DNA from: an uncultured Draconibacterium sp.
GTDB taxonomy: Bacteria > Bacteroidota > Bacteroidia > Bacteroidales > Prolixibacteraceae
Reading direction: 5' to 3'
Assembly: GCF_963677575.1 (NCBI RefSeq)
Contig: NZ_OY782038.1
Location: 4,033,501-4,097,500, forward strand
DNA: 64,000 nucleotides
The translations under genes and the position numbers were made by a program. The notes below the pieces were generated by a model. That model saw nothing but the letters and a program-made list of their open reading frames with translations, did no database searches and was not told the origin of the DNA. This document shows, piece by piece, positions 34,544 through 43,702 of this stretch. The first letter of the stretch is position 1. Each line of letters opens with the position of its first letter.

Positions 34544-36604
34544 TTACTTCGTGATTGATTTTATGTAGTTGTAATAGTCTTCCTGTGCACGGTACTTTTT
34601 CGTTGTATTCTTTTTGGTGTATTTATTCGACAATTCAGGATCGAGAATTCGTGCTTTTGAATTATCCTGCAATTGGATTTCCAGCATTTTCTTCAGCTCC
34701 GTTTTAATATTTTTATCGTAAATAGGGCAGGCTACTTCAATACGACGATTTAAATTTCGGGGCATCCAGTCGGCCGACGAAATATACATTTTCTCTTCGC
34801 CCCCCGCACCAAAAAGAAATATGCGCGAATGTTCCAGGTACTTGTCTACAATACTAATTGCAGTTATGTTTTCGCTAAATCCGTTCAGTCCAACCTGTAA
34901 TCCGAAAATACCACGTACAATAAGTTTTACTTTCACACCAGCCTGAGCAGCTTTGTATACCTTTTTCATCATTTTCGGATCGATGAGGCTGTTCATTTTC
35001 AGAGTCATCCAGGCCGGTTTTCCCTGTTTCGCGAGTGAGATCTCGTTTTCAATATTATCTTCCCATGTTTGGCGCATGGTAAACGGACTTACAACAAGGT
35101 GTTTGTAATCATGACGAAGGAAATTCTGTTTAAAGAAATCAAACAATTTTTCCACTTCATTGGCCAGGCGTGGATCGGTAGTCAGCAAACCATCGTCGGC
35201 ATAAACACGGGCAGTCCCCTCGTGAAAGTTACCCGTCCCGATGTAGGCATAATTGCGCATCATGTCATCTTCCTCGCGGTACACCCACGCCAATTTACTA
35301 TGCACTTTCATCCCCGGAATTCCGTTGATTACGGTAGCTCCTTCTTCCTGCAATTTGTTCGACCAGAATATATTGGCTTCTTCATCAAAACGAGCCTGTA
35401 ACTCGATAATAACCGTTACTTTTTTGCCGTTTCTTACCGCGTTTAAAAGTGCGTTCACCACTTTCGATGCCGAGGCCACACGGTAAATTGTCAATCCAAT
35501 TTCTTTTACTTGTGGGTCGATGGCTGCTTCGCGCAAAAAGTCAATAAAGTGATTAAACGTTTGATACGGGTAATGCAACATGATGTCTTTCTCACGCATC
35601 ATTTTCATAATACTCGTAAACGGCGGTAAATCCTTATGCCGGAACGGCGGCAACTTGGTATAATAATGTTTCTTTTTCCCAATATCAGGAAAATTCATAA
35701 AGTCTTTGTGGTTGTGGTATCTGCCTCCGGGAATAGCGTCGCTTCCTTCCGCCAGTTTCATCTTTTTCAGCAGAAACTTCAGCAGATCTTTTGGCATATC
35801 GCGGTCGTAAATTAAACGAACCGGTTTTCCTTTTTTACGCTTTTTCAGGCTGTGGCTCATTTTCTCCACAAAACTCTTCGAAATGTCATCGTCGAGATCC
35901 AGTTCTGCATCGCGGGTAATTTTTATAGTATAAGCCCCGTACATGTCGTAATCAAAATAGAAGAAAATGTCGGCCATGCAGAAACGAATAATGTCGTCGA
36001 GATAAAGTACATATTGTTTTCCATCCTCTTCAGGAAGTACCAAAAAACGCGGTACTGAGCGGCCCGGAATCCGGATCAATGAATAAGCCAGATCTTCAGG
36101 ATCTTCCTTTTTCCATAATTTAACGGCCAGATAAACAGAGCGATCGCGCAAATAAGGAAACTTATTTTTTTTACTCAGCATAATTGGCACCAGGTTGGGC
36201 AGTACTTTTTCGTAAAAGTAATTGCGCACAAATTTGCCTTGCTTTGCGGTCAGGTCCTTTTCGTCGATGATGGAAATATTGTTCTCTTCGAGTTCTTCAA
36301 GAATATTGGCATAAATCTCCTGAACCTTATTTTGCTGCTCAATTACAATTTCCTGGATCTGATTATGTAGTTCATCCGGCGTCATCGCTCCCAGCAGGTT
36401 TTCTTCATCACGGCCAAGCGCAACCATTCGGCGAACGGCTGCCACGCGCACCCTGAAAAATTCATCGAGGTTGTTCGAGAAGATTCCGATAAAACGAATT
36501 CGTTCGAAAAGTGGTGTTTCCGGATCCTGAGCTTCCTGAAGCACTCTTTCGTTAAACGACAACCAACTTATTTCACGGTTTATGAATTTTTCTTTTGAGT
36601 ACAT
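34544..36604 (-). CDS. ppk1: Polyphosphate kinase 1
   Basis: A 686-residue PPK1 that reversibly polymerises ATP gamma-phosphate into polyphosphate, in the cytosol or on the membrane. The N-terminal NREISWLSFNERVLQEA (residues about 8-24) is typical; the two conserved catalytic His are in MKVHSKLAWVY (near 430) and YLEHSRIFLF (near 586), with the PLD-like GTGNFHEGTA and SSADWMPRNLNRR. Length is normal. It lies 98 bp after prfB and 53 bp before the arsC-like gene; the prfB-ppk1 spacing contains a possible terminator. Confidence 0.95.
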   Translation of the reverse strand: MYSKEKFINREISWLSFNERVLQEAQDPETPLFERIRFIGIFSNNLDEFFRVRVAAVRRMVALGRDEENLLGAMTPDELHNQIQEIVIEQQNKVQEIYANILEELEENNISIIDEKDLTAKQGKFVRNYFYEKVLPNLVPIMLSKKNKFPYLRDRSVYLAVKLWKKEDPEDLAYSLIRIPGRSVPRFLVLPEEDGKQYVLYLDDIIRFCMADIFFYFDYDMYGAYTIKITRDAELDLDDDISKSFVEKMSHSLKKRKKGKPVRLIYDRDMPKDLLKFLLKKMKLAEGSDAIPGGRYHNHKDFMNFPDIGKKKHYYTKLPPFRHKDLPPFTSIMKMMREKDIMLHYPYQTFNHFIDFLREAAIDPQVKEIGLTIYRVASASKVVNALLNAVRNGKKVTVIIELQARFDEEANIFWSNKLQEEGATVINGIPGMKVHSKLAWVYREEDDMMRNYAYIGTGNFHEGTARVYADDGLLTTDPRLANEVEKLFDFFKQNFLRHDYKHLVVSPFTMRQTWEDNIENEISLAKQGKPAWMTLKMNSLIDPKMMKKVYKAAQAGVKVKLIVRGIFGLQVGLNGFSENITAISIVDKYLEHSRIFLFGAGGEEKMYISSADWMPRNLNRRIEVACPIYDKNIKTELKKMLEIQLQDNSKARILDPELSNKYTKKNTTKKYRAQEDYYNYIKSITK

Positions 36605-36702
36605 TTTACGATAAATTGAATGATTTCTAAATAACTGGATGACTTTTACAAGATGTAAAAAGCCGGCGAAAAAAGCAAGAATAAAGCGGGTTTTCGGCGT
36701 AT

Positions 36703-37792
36703 TTATTGCCCGCCAAATTCCATTAGATATGCTTTGATAAATCCATCCAGATCGCCGTCGAGTACCGCGTTAACATTACCCGATTCAAAATTGGTACGTA
36801 AGTCCTTTACCATTTTGTAAGGTTGCAACACATACGAGCGGATTTGCGAGCCCCATTCAATCTTCTTTTTCGACGACTCAATCTCGGCAGTTTTTTCGTA
36901 GCGTTTGCGCAATTCTATTTCGTAAAGCTGCGATTTTAGCAGGCGCAACGCATTTTCTTTGTTGCCTAGCTGCGATCGGCTTTCGGTATTCTCAATGGTA
37001 ATTCCGGTTGGTGCATGTCGCAGTCGAACACCGGTTTCCACTTTGTTTACGTTCTGTCCGCCGGCGCCTCCACTTCGGAAAGTATCCCAGGTAATGTCGG
37101 CCGGGTTAATTTCCACTTCAATTGTGTCGTCAACCAGTGGCGCAACATAAACCGAGGTAAACGAAGTCATCCGTTTGTTTTGTGCATTAAATGGCGACAG
37201 GCGCACCAAACGGTGTACTCCATTTTCGCTTTTCAGAAAACCATAAGCAAATTCGCCTTCAATTTCGATAGTGCAGCTTTTAATACCCACTTCATCGCCG
37301 GCCTGCATATCGGCCACTTTCATTTTGTAACCTTGCTTCTCAATCCAGCGCGTGTACATCCGAAAAAGCATGTCGGCCCAGTCGTTACTTTCGGTTCCAC
37401 CGGCACCAGCGTTTATCCTTAACACAGCTCCCAATCGATCTTCTTCGTTACGGAGCATATTTTGCGTTTCCAGCTCTTCAATCAGTGTAAGCGTTTCGGC
37501 AAAGGCCTGATCTACTTCTTCTTCGCTGGCCTCTTCCATCTCGAAAAATTCGTATAATACCAGAAAATCTTCGGTGGCTTCGTGTACTTTTTTAAAACCG
37601 TCGGTCCACACTTTTATGGTGCGGATCTTTTTCATTTGGGCTTCGGCTTCTTTGGGATTATTCCAGAATTCCGGGTCCTGAGTTTTTAACTCTTCTTCTT
37701 CCTGTTCAATTAATTTTGCATCGTAGTCAAAGATGCCTCCTCAGCGCATCCCGGCGCTCAACAAGGTCTTTTACCTGTTCCTTTAAGATCAT
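36703..37792 (-). CDS. prfB: Peptide chain release factor 2, with programmed +1 frameshift
   Basis: Release factor 2, reading UAA/UGA stop codons. Translation starts at the ATG at 37792 (MILKEQVKDLVERRDALRRHL), meets an in-frame TGA after 21 codons, and must shift +1 at CTTTGAC to continue DYDAKLIEQEEEEL to the stop at 36703, giving about 362 residues. SPF (LVRLSPFNAQ) is the RF2 tripeptide region and SGGAGGQNVNK carries the GGQ motif. An exact -7 box lies 24 bp upstream. An annotation starting at the first internal Met would give only 310 residues and miss the true start. Confidence 0.93.
37726..37741 (-). promoter_or_regulatory. prfB programmed +1 frameshift site
   Basis: AGGAGG (37741-37736), CAT, then CTTTGAC (37732-37726). 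This is the conserved autoregulatory arrangement: an internal Shine-Dalgarno-like sequence three bases before the CTT slip codon and the TGA that RF2 itself reads. It stands out in a genome that otherwise uses few SD sequences. Confidence 0.92.
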
Positions 37793-37815
37793 TTCGTAAT
37801 TTTTTTAGTCGGACG

Positions 37816-37823
37816 CAAATGTA
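37816..37823 (-). promoter_or_regulatory. Promoter -7 box of prfB
   Basis: TACATTTG on the minus strand, an exact TAnnTTTG match 24 bp upstream of the prfB ATG. Confidence 0.65.
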
Positions 37824-37924
37824 CGATGAAAAGTTTAGAGTTTGGATATTTGATGCAGGATACTTGATGATTCTTGATTCTTGATGCTGGCGAATACTGG
37901 TTAACTGCGACTGATCATTTCTTA

Positions 37925-38395
37925 CTAATCTAAAACTTCATTCATGTACCGATGGATAAGTTCAGGCTCAAAACCACGTCCCTGGGTGTAGCGGATAATC
38001 TGGCCCATTTTCGTGAATTTGTCTTTCTTTTTAATGGTTTTGGCTTTGTCTTTCATGGTTTTTACCAGCACCTTAATGTATTTTTCTTCGTCAATTTTTT
38101 CAAGTCCTTTCTCAATAGTCGCATCAGAAAGTCCTTTTTGGCGCAGGTAATGACGCATTTTTATGCGACCCCATTTGTTGAATTTGAATTTATCGTTCAC
38201 ATACGCTTTTGCATATCGTTCGTCGTCGATGTATTTTTCAGCAATCAGCTTTTCGATGATCTCATCTACAATTTCATCTACAATTTCGTAAGTCAGAATT
38301 TTTTTACGGATATCTGCAGAGCATTGCTCAGAACGGCTGCAGAGTTGTGCCATTTTAGAAAAAGCCTGTTGTGCTTGTTGTTCTTGATTTTCCAT
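37925..38395 (-). CDS. recX: Regulatory protein RecX
   Basis: A 156-residue RecX-family protein, which in other bacteria modulates RecA filament activity. The three-helix repeats are visible: an RSEQCSADIRKKILTY segment near residue 20, DDERYAKAYVNDKFKFNKWG near 58 and KMRHYLRQKGLSDATIEKGL near 80. The ATG at 38395 (MENQEQQ) is preferred over a longer frame whose extra N-terminal 20 residues overlap the aspartyl-protease gene 3' end and look non-coding. Confidence 0.85.
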   Translation of the reverse strand: MENQEQQAQQAFSKMAQLCSRSEQCSADIRKKILTYEIVDEIVDEIIEKLIAEKYIDDERYAKAYVNDKFKFNKWGRIKMRHYLRQKGLSDATIEKGLEKIDEEKYIKVLVKTMKDKAKTIKKKDKFTKMGQIIRYTQGRGFEPELIHRYMNEVLD

Positions 38396-38435
38396 ATGTA
38401 GTTGAAATTGAAAGCAGTATAAAAATAGAAAAAAA

Positions 38436-39665
38436 TCATTCAAAAATTGGAGCACTTTCTAAATAATATTTTTCAATATTTCCATTGTTGTTTAAGGTTA
38501 GTTCAATAGTACCTCCAAAAGATTTACGGTTTTTGTATTCACAATAGGCTTCTTTCTTCGAAAAAACAAAGTCGTTAATTGAAAGTATTTTAGCGTATAA
38601 GGGGACATTGTTGTTTGCAGCGGGGCTGTTTTCTATAATATTACTGATAATCGGTTGGTCAGAATCATCATCGTATTCGGTAAAGAAACCATAGGTCTCC
38701 CATATAAATTGCGGCGACGTTTGATAGGGCTCTAAAAACAACTGACTTGTTTTGTAGCTAATTGTTGTTTTGTAATGTTCAAAAAAGCCTAAGCCAAGTA
38801 TATCCAAACTTTTAGGTGCAGCAAGAATTGGTAACTGACAAACAGAAAGATTGCCTAAATAAAACGAATCTGCGAGGTAGTAAGTGAATTCCGATTCTGA
38901 TACTTTTTCATTTCCCAGTGCATTTGAATCAATGCCATGCACTTTTTTTGTTTCAAACGGGATAGAATCTTTCCGGATATTCCTTTCTTTCATATTCAAA
39001 ATTCCGTTATTGCCAAGATCTATTGAAACAGAGTGGGGGCGTTTGTTTTTTCGAAATTTAATCCTTGTACTTAAATGAGACGTAAATTGATTTTGATGAA
39101 GCGGAATTTTAGTGGCTTCGGGATTTATTTGCAAATGTTTTAACGAGTCGGCAATAATGATATGCATATTGCTAAAATCAATTTGCCACTCTAAATTGTG
39201 CATTATTCCGGTCCCAATAATTCCGCAAATTTCATCAATGCAATCGGAATTTATATTTACCTCCTCGAAATTTACCTCCTTAAACTTAAAAGCTCCGATT
39301 TGAACCAAATTGCATTGGTTTATTTTTGTTGTAAAAAAATTCAAGCTGGAACCTACTCCAATTCCAAAGCCATTACGTTTAAAATTGAATTGGTCTTTGC
39401 GCGAACTAAAAATCATGTTCGACGCTCCTGTATCAAGAATGAAAGAGAAGGTTTCTTTTGAGCCTTGAATATGTACCGGAATTACAATATGGCCGGTTGA
39501 TGAATAGGTAAATGGAATGGTATCGGTTGGTGTTTCTGTTACCATTTCTCCCTGCATCATTTTTTTATGTTGTCTGCCTATATTAAAAACAATAAATACA
39601 ATGCAGCTAATAGCGATGATGATAATCCCGAGCAGGCTTCGCCTGATTATTTTTTTTATATTCAT
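38436..39665 (-). CDS. Membrane-anchored aspartyl protease-like protein with PDZ-like end
   Basis: A 409-residue protein with an N-terminal hydrophobic anchor (residues about 12-28). FILDTGASNMIFS near residue 75 is the catalytic D-[ST]-G motif of retropepsin-type aspartyl proteases, and a second lobe-like SIDLGNNGIL lies near 213, where the usual DTGA is DLGN. The C-terminal region (SNIIENSPAANNNVPLYAKI) resembles a PDZ domain. This organisation is common in Bacteroidota periplasmic proteases of unknown substrate. The second motif lacks the canonical Thr/Ser, so activity may depend on dimerisation. Confidence 0.78.
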   Translation of the reverse strand: MNIKKIIRRSLLGIIIIAISCIVFIVFNIGRQHKKMMQGEMVTETPTDTIPFTYSSTGHIVIPVHIQGSKETFSFILDTGASNMIFSSRKDQFNFKRNGFGIGVGSSLNFFTTKINQCNLVQIGAFKFKEVNFEEVNINSDCIDEICGIIGTGIMHNLEWQIDFSNMHIIIADSLKHLQINPEATKIPLHQNQFTSHLSTRIKFRKNKRPHSVSIDLGNNGILNMKERNIRKDSIPFETKKVHGIDSNALGNEKVSESEFTYYLADSFYLGNLSVCQLPILAAPKSLDILGLGFFEHYKTTISYKTSQLFLEPYQTSPQFIWETYGFFTEYDDDSDQPIISNIIENSPAANNNVPLYAKILSINDFVFSKKEAYCEYKNRKSFGGTIELTLNNNGNIEKYYLESAPIFE

Positions 39666-39701
39666 AATTGAATGTGTTAAGGATTAGTGAAGGAAGAAGA
39701 C

Positions 39702-40433
39702 TTATTCTTCTTCCATAAAATCAGGTTCTTCTTTGCGCACACCTGTAAAGAATTCTTCCAAATCTGCCAGTGTAGATTCCGTTTTTTCCACATCGCGAAC
39801 TACTTCGCCTTTATCCAAAATAACAATGCGCGAACAAACATCGGCAACATGGTCGAGGTCGTGGCTCGAAATCAGCAGTGTTTTCTCCTTTTGTTTCGAG
39901 AACTCTTTAATAATATTCCGCAGCTGGTATTGCGATGATGGATCGAGGTTCGCAAAGGGTTCGTCTAATACAATTACTTCAGGATTTCCGAGCAGGGCGC
40001 CAACAACACCAACTTTTTTCTGGTTTCCTTTCGACAGGTCGCGGATAAATTTCTTTTTACCAATAATTTCATCCTTGAAAAACTCCTGGTAATCTTCCAG
40101 AAAATTGGAAACATCTTTGGCATTCATGCCGCGTAATTCGCCAATAAATTCGAAATACTCGTCGGGAGTAAGGTAGCCAATAGTAAAACTCTCGTCGATG
40201 TAAGCGGCAACAAGTTCTTTCCATTCTTCGGTTTTCGATACCTGAATTCCGTTGATAATTACCTCGCCTTTGTTGGCTCTGATGAGGTCGAGAACCAATG
40301 AAAAGAAAGTTGTTTTTCCGGCTCCGTTATTTCCAACAAGGCCGAATACATCGCCTTTTGCAATGCATAATTCATCCAAATTAAGAACAGTTGTTCCGTT
40401 GTATATTTTTTGTAAGTTTTTTACTTGTATCAT
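39702..40433 (-). CDS. ABC transporter ATP-binding protein
   Basis: A 243-residue ABC ATPase. Walker A GNNGAGKTT is near residue 34, the signature LSKGNQKKVGVVGALLGNP near 130 (LSKGN in place of LSGGQ), Walker B VIVLDEPFANLD near 150 and the His switch SSHDLDHV near 185. The acidic C-terminus ends DFMEEE. It is the partner of the DUF5687 permease 198 bp upstream on the same strand, forming a likely exporter of unknown substrate. The ATG at 40433 starts the conserved MIQVKNLQKIY. Confidence 0.9.
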   Translation of the reverse strand: MIQVKNLQKIYNGTTVLNLDELCIAKGDVFGLVGNNGAGKTTFFSLVLDLIRANKGEVIINGIQVSKTEEWKELVAAYIDESFTIGYLTPDEYFEFIGELRGMNAKDVSNFLEDYQEFFKDEIIGKKKFIRDLSKGNQKKVGVVGALLGNPEVIVLDEPFANLDPSSQYQLRNIIKEFSKQKEKTLLISSHDLDHVADVCSRIVILDKGEVVRDVEKTESTLADLEEFFTGVRKEEPDFMEEE

Positions 40434-40539
40434 GATTTTAAAAAGTTTTGCCGAAGGCATCCCTTCGGGTGAAGCTGGAAGAACGAAGTTTGAAGACTCG
40501 CGCTTCCGGCATATGGTTAATTTTTTATTTTATTTCTAA

Positions 40540-40626
40540 GTCCGAATATTTTCTCGCTGATTGCACAAATAATCGCAGATTTTATTTACCATGTTTTTGC
40601 GAAATCAGCGTTATCTGCGAGCAATT
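40540..40626. repeat. Intergenic REP-like element with CGCTGATT/CGCAGATT modules
   Basis: Both arms contain related modules: CTCGCTGATT and ATCGCAGATTT on the left, AAATCAGCG and ATCTGCGAG on the right, making a nested imperfect inverted repeat. It lies between the ABC ATPase gene and the DUF5687 gene. The CTGCG-rich modules resemble dispersed intergenic repeats seen in Bacteroidota. Confidence 0.45.
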
Positions 40627-40631
40627 CTTCT

Positions 40632-42098
40632 TTATGTGGATTTATAGTTGTAAATCATTTTGTGTTTTCGTTTCAGGTATTGCCCGGTAAAATAGTCGAT
40701 TAAACGCGGGTGAAGGATGATTCCGATAAAGCCCAGAGAACCTAAAACGATATAAGCTACGATGTTTCCGAATGCCCACGAAAGCAATCCGTAAAATGCC
40801 ACCGGGCCAAAAATAACAGGAAAGCTCATCAGCCATTGTGTAGCCCCTACGCCCTGATAGTTAAATGCGGCTCGTTGATTTAGTTCAATTGCTTTTTTAC
40901 TGTTCAGCCCGAGTGCAAAAATAACCCACGAGTTAACCCCAACATTGTAAAGCATTACCACTAAATGAATGTATAGCACCTTTGGTGTAATATACATATA
41001 ACCAAGCGAAAGAAGGTAATAAACTACGTTCGTAACCGCCATCAGGAAAAATGCTGATTGAATAACTTGTTTCATCCGTACGTTTTGTGCCATTAACAGC
41101 GGATAATATTTACCGTGCCAGGCCGGGAAGAACTGTCCGTACATCATACTGAAAATTCCGGTCATAAACATACCTCCAAAAACAATAATGAATTCGGGGA
41201 CCGCTTCTCCTCCGTTTGTTTTATAGATTAAAAGCCCGTAAAAAAGGAACAGCACCGACATCATAGCTGTGTTTTTGGGGCGTTTGTTACGCATAATCAT
41301 TTTTACCTCAAGCGACAGCATTTTTCCGTAGTCGCCAACATTGTTAAGCCACGAGAAATTGTGAGTCGCTCCTTCTTTTTTCTTTTTGCTGAGTTCGTCG
41401 AGGTAAAAACGGCTGTTGATATACGATTGATTCAGGAAATACAACGCAACTATTGCAATAGGGAATAGTACTGCAGCGTATGGATTTGCCACCACAAAAT
41501 CGAAGAATTTTCCAAAGCCACCGGTCATATCAATGATATTAAAATAATCGATGGCGGTTAAGCCGACTGCTAATCCCAGAAAACTGTAAAACAGGATATC
41601 CGATTCGTTGGTTCGCCATTTAATGTACAGCGCCAGAAAGTGGTTTACAAAGATCATAAAAAACAGCGCTGCCAGCCATGCCCAAAAAACGGGGGGTGCC
41701 AGCGTTGGCGCGGCAATGCGGATAACAAACGGCAATCCCAATATTAACGGTAAAACATTAAAAAAATGGAGTAACGATTTGTTGAGCATGTAGCGTGCAA
41801 TTCGTTTACGTTTTACCGGCAAAAGTAAAAAGGGCTGAAATCCAAAGGTAGGCAGGTTTTGGATCATAATGCGCAGAACGAGCTCGTACCCGAAATAAAT
41901 CAGCAGCATAGCATTAAAAGCCTGAATTGGGTTTTCAAGATCCTTTAAATTTTCGGTAAGCTGGAAGCCCATAAAAAAAGCCACCAGCGAAAAATAAATG
42001 GCAAAAAAGATAAGAATACCTTTGGTGGCCATGTTTTTGTTTTTCGATGCCGAGCGGAGAAATTCACGCCAGGCAAAGTAGAAGAAGTTTCGTTTCAT
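40632..42098 (-). CDS. DUF5687-family ABC permease
   Basis: A 488-residue integral membrane protein with about a dozen hydrophobic segments and a short cytosolic N-terminus (MKRNFFYFAWREFLRSAS). Overall features match the DUF5687 permeases that pair with ABC ATPases in Bacteroidota. The paired ATPase gene lies just downstream, separated by a REP-like element. Together they probably form an exporter or membrane-protein assembly factor; no substrate-binding or other subunit is visible. Confidence 0.82.
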   Translation of the reverse strand: MKRNFFYFAWREFLRSASKNKNMATKGILIFFAIYFSLVAFFMGFQLTENLKDLENPIQAFNAMLLIYFGYELVLRIMIQNLPTFGFQPFLLLPVKRKRIARYMLNKSLLHFFNVLPLILGLPFVIRIAAPTLAPPVFWAWLAALFFMIFVNHFLALYIKWRTNESDILFYSFLGLAVGLTAIDYFNIIDMTGGFGKFFDFVVANPYAAVLFPIAIVALYFLNQSYINSRFYLDELSKKKKEGATHNFSWLNNVGDYGKMLSLEVKMIMRNKRPKNTAMMSVLFLFYGLLIYKTNGGEAVPEFIIVFGGMFMTGIFSMMYGQFFPAWHGKYYPLLMAQNVRMKQVIQSAFFLMAVTNVVYYLLSLGYMYITPKVLYIHLVVMLYNVGVNSWVIFALGLNSKKAIELNQRAAFNYQGVGATQWLMSFPVIFGPVAFYGLLSWAFGNIVAYIVLGSLGFIGIILHPRLIDYFTGQYLKRKHKMIYNYKST

Positions 42099-42177
42099 AC
42101 AGCACAATTATGTATTTAAAAGTTGAATAGTGTTTTTGTTTTGTTGGTAAGGCTAAAGGTAAAAAAGTTACAGATTA

Positions 42178-43617
42178 TTATTCAAACCTGTCGGTTAAAA
42201 CTACCCCGTCTTTAAAACGTTCCACAGTTCCATCGGTATTAAAAACCTCAACCATTACAATGTAGGGGCCTGTTGGTAGATGGTTTCCTGCTTCGTCCTC
42301 ACCATTCCACAAGATTTGTTCGTGTGTTCCTAAAACCGTATTATCAGCTAGTTTACAGAGGCGGCGTCCGGCCGAGTCAAAAATCAGAATATTACAAATA
42401 TAGCCGGGGCCGTCCATTGAAAGATCGATGGAGTAATTGTCGTTGTAACCGTCGTTGTTGGGCGAAAAAGCTTCCGGCTGAAAAGTTACCGAGATTTTCT
42501 GCGCTTCCTCATTCATATATTGTGAGTTCTGGTAGCCGGGAGTTCCATAACCCGCTTGTGTGGAAGCCGAATGCCAGTTCCGTGTGTCGTTTGTTGGCTG
42601 CGTAAAGGAAATACGTTCGAGTGAAATCCCTTCGCGGTCGTAAAAAATTGGCGAGTGCATTTTTTCGTAGTAGAAAAATTCGTCGATAATTTCCATTTCG
42701 TTATTCAGCAAAACAACGTAATCATCATCGTTATTAAACGACGGGAATTTTTCCATCTGTAGAAAACATTCGGAACAAGAAATGGTAAACCAAGGGAAAA
42801 CGTCCAGTGTGTCTTTGGTTAATGCCAAATATTCCTTGGGTAGAAGTTTTTTTCGTTCGCTGGTGAGTGCATAAACCTGGGTAAGCTCCAAATTGTTGTC
42901 GCGCGAAGCAAGGTAAAGTTTATTCAAAGGGATTTCTGTCTCCGAGTTATTATAAATTTCTACATAATCTTCACCATCGGGAACAGGATTAAAAAGTACT
43001 TCGTTTAAAACAAGGTCTCCAGGATTAATGATCACTGGATTTTTTTCTTCACCCGAAACAATTACTTCATCCAATATTACTTTGTTTGATGAATAATGAT
43101 TGTTCATATAAACCACTATTTGCAATTCAGTTCCATCAAGTCCGGTTTGTTCTGCAATCGCTTGTCCCCAGTTCCCGCGATTATTGCCGTTCGTCTCAAA
43201 GGTTTGTTTTTCACCTTGATCGAGAATAAAAAATGCTTTCAGGTATTTGTTTTCTTTATTATCACTGCTCCCGGTTTCATTGGCATTAAAATGAATATTA
43301 ATGTTTTTGTATTCTGAGATGTCGATAATTTCCGATTGCCAAACTACCTCACCGTTAATATCGCAACACTCAAAACGCCCACCCGAAGTTGAAACTGTTT
43401 TGGCATAATCATCCTCGTTTTCAAGCGCTACCTGGCTGTAATCGATTGTCCATTTTGTGACTCCTGAAAAGTCAGAAATAATGCTTGTTTCATCACTATT
43501 TCCCCAAACGCCCTTGTCGGGAACCGAAAAACTTTCGTGCCAGATTTCCTGAGCATTTAGTGGGCTGAAAAACAGGATGAAAGAGTATGTTAATAATTTT
43601 AGAAGATTGGGTTTCAT
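42178..43617 (-). CDS. Secreted lamin-tail-domain surface protein with FlgD-like C-terminal domain
   Basis: A 479-residue exported protein. The signal peptide is MKPNLLKLLTYSFILFFSPL (ending NAQ). The mid region (VLNEVLFNPVPDGEDYVEIY, near residue 205) is a lamin-tail domain. The C-terminal part has FSPNNDGYNDNYSID and a FlgD/CHU_C-like Ig domain (ILIFDSAGRRLCKL; WNGEDEAGNHLPTGPYIV). FSPNNDG is a frequent motif of Bacteroidota surface proteins. The ATG at 43617 begins the signal peptide. Possibly surface-displayed or extracellular; function is unknown. Confidence 0.8.
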   Translation of the reverse strand: MKPNLLKLLTYSFILFFSPLNAQEIWHESFSVPDKGVWGNSDETSIISDFSGVTKWTIDYSQVALENEDDYAKTVSTSGGRFECCDINGEVVWQSEIIDISEYKNINIHFNANETGSSDNKENKYLKAFFILDQGEKQTFETNGNNRGNWGQAIAEQTGLDGTELQIVVYMNNHYSSNKVILDEVIVSGEEKNPVIINPGDLVLNEVLFNPVPDGEDYVEIYNNSETEIPLNKLYLASRDNNLELTQVYALTSERKKLLPKEYLALTKDTLDVFPWFTISCSECFLQMEKFPSFNNDDDYVVLLNNEMEIIDEFFYYEKMHSPIFYDREGISLERISFTQPTNDTRNWHSASTQAGYGTPGYQNSQYMNEEAQKISVTFQPEAFSPNNDGYNDNYSIDLSMDGPGYICNILIFDSAGRRLCKLADNTVLGTHEQILWNGEDEAGNHLPTGPYIVMVEVFNTDGTVERFKDGVVLTDRFE

Positions 43618-43643
43618 CGCATTTACAATTAGAAGCAAAATAC

Positions 43644-43651
43644 TAACTTTG
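43644..43651 (+). promoter_or_regulatory. Promoter -7 box of asd
   Basis: TAACTTTG, an exact TAnnTTTG match 51 bp upstream of the asd ATG, in the divergent region with the lamin-tail gene. Confidence 0.65.
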
Positions 43652-43702
43652 ACGCACATTTAGACAGAAAAAGACTTTAAATTTTAAAAAAATCGAAGAA
43701 AC

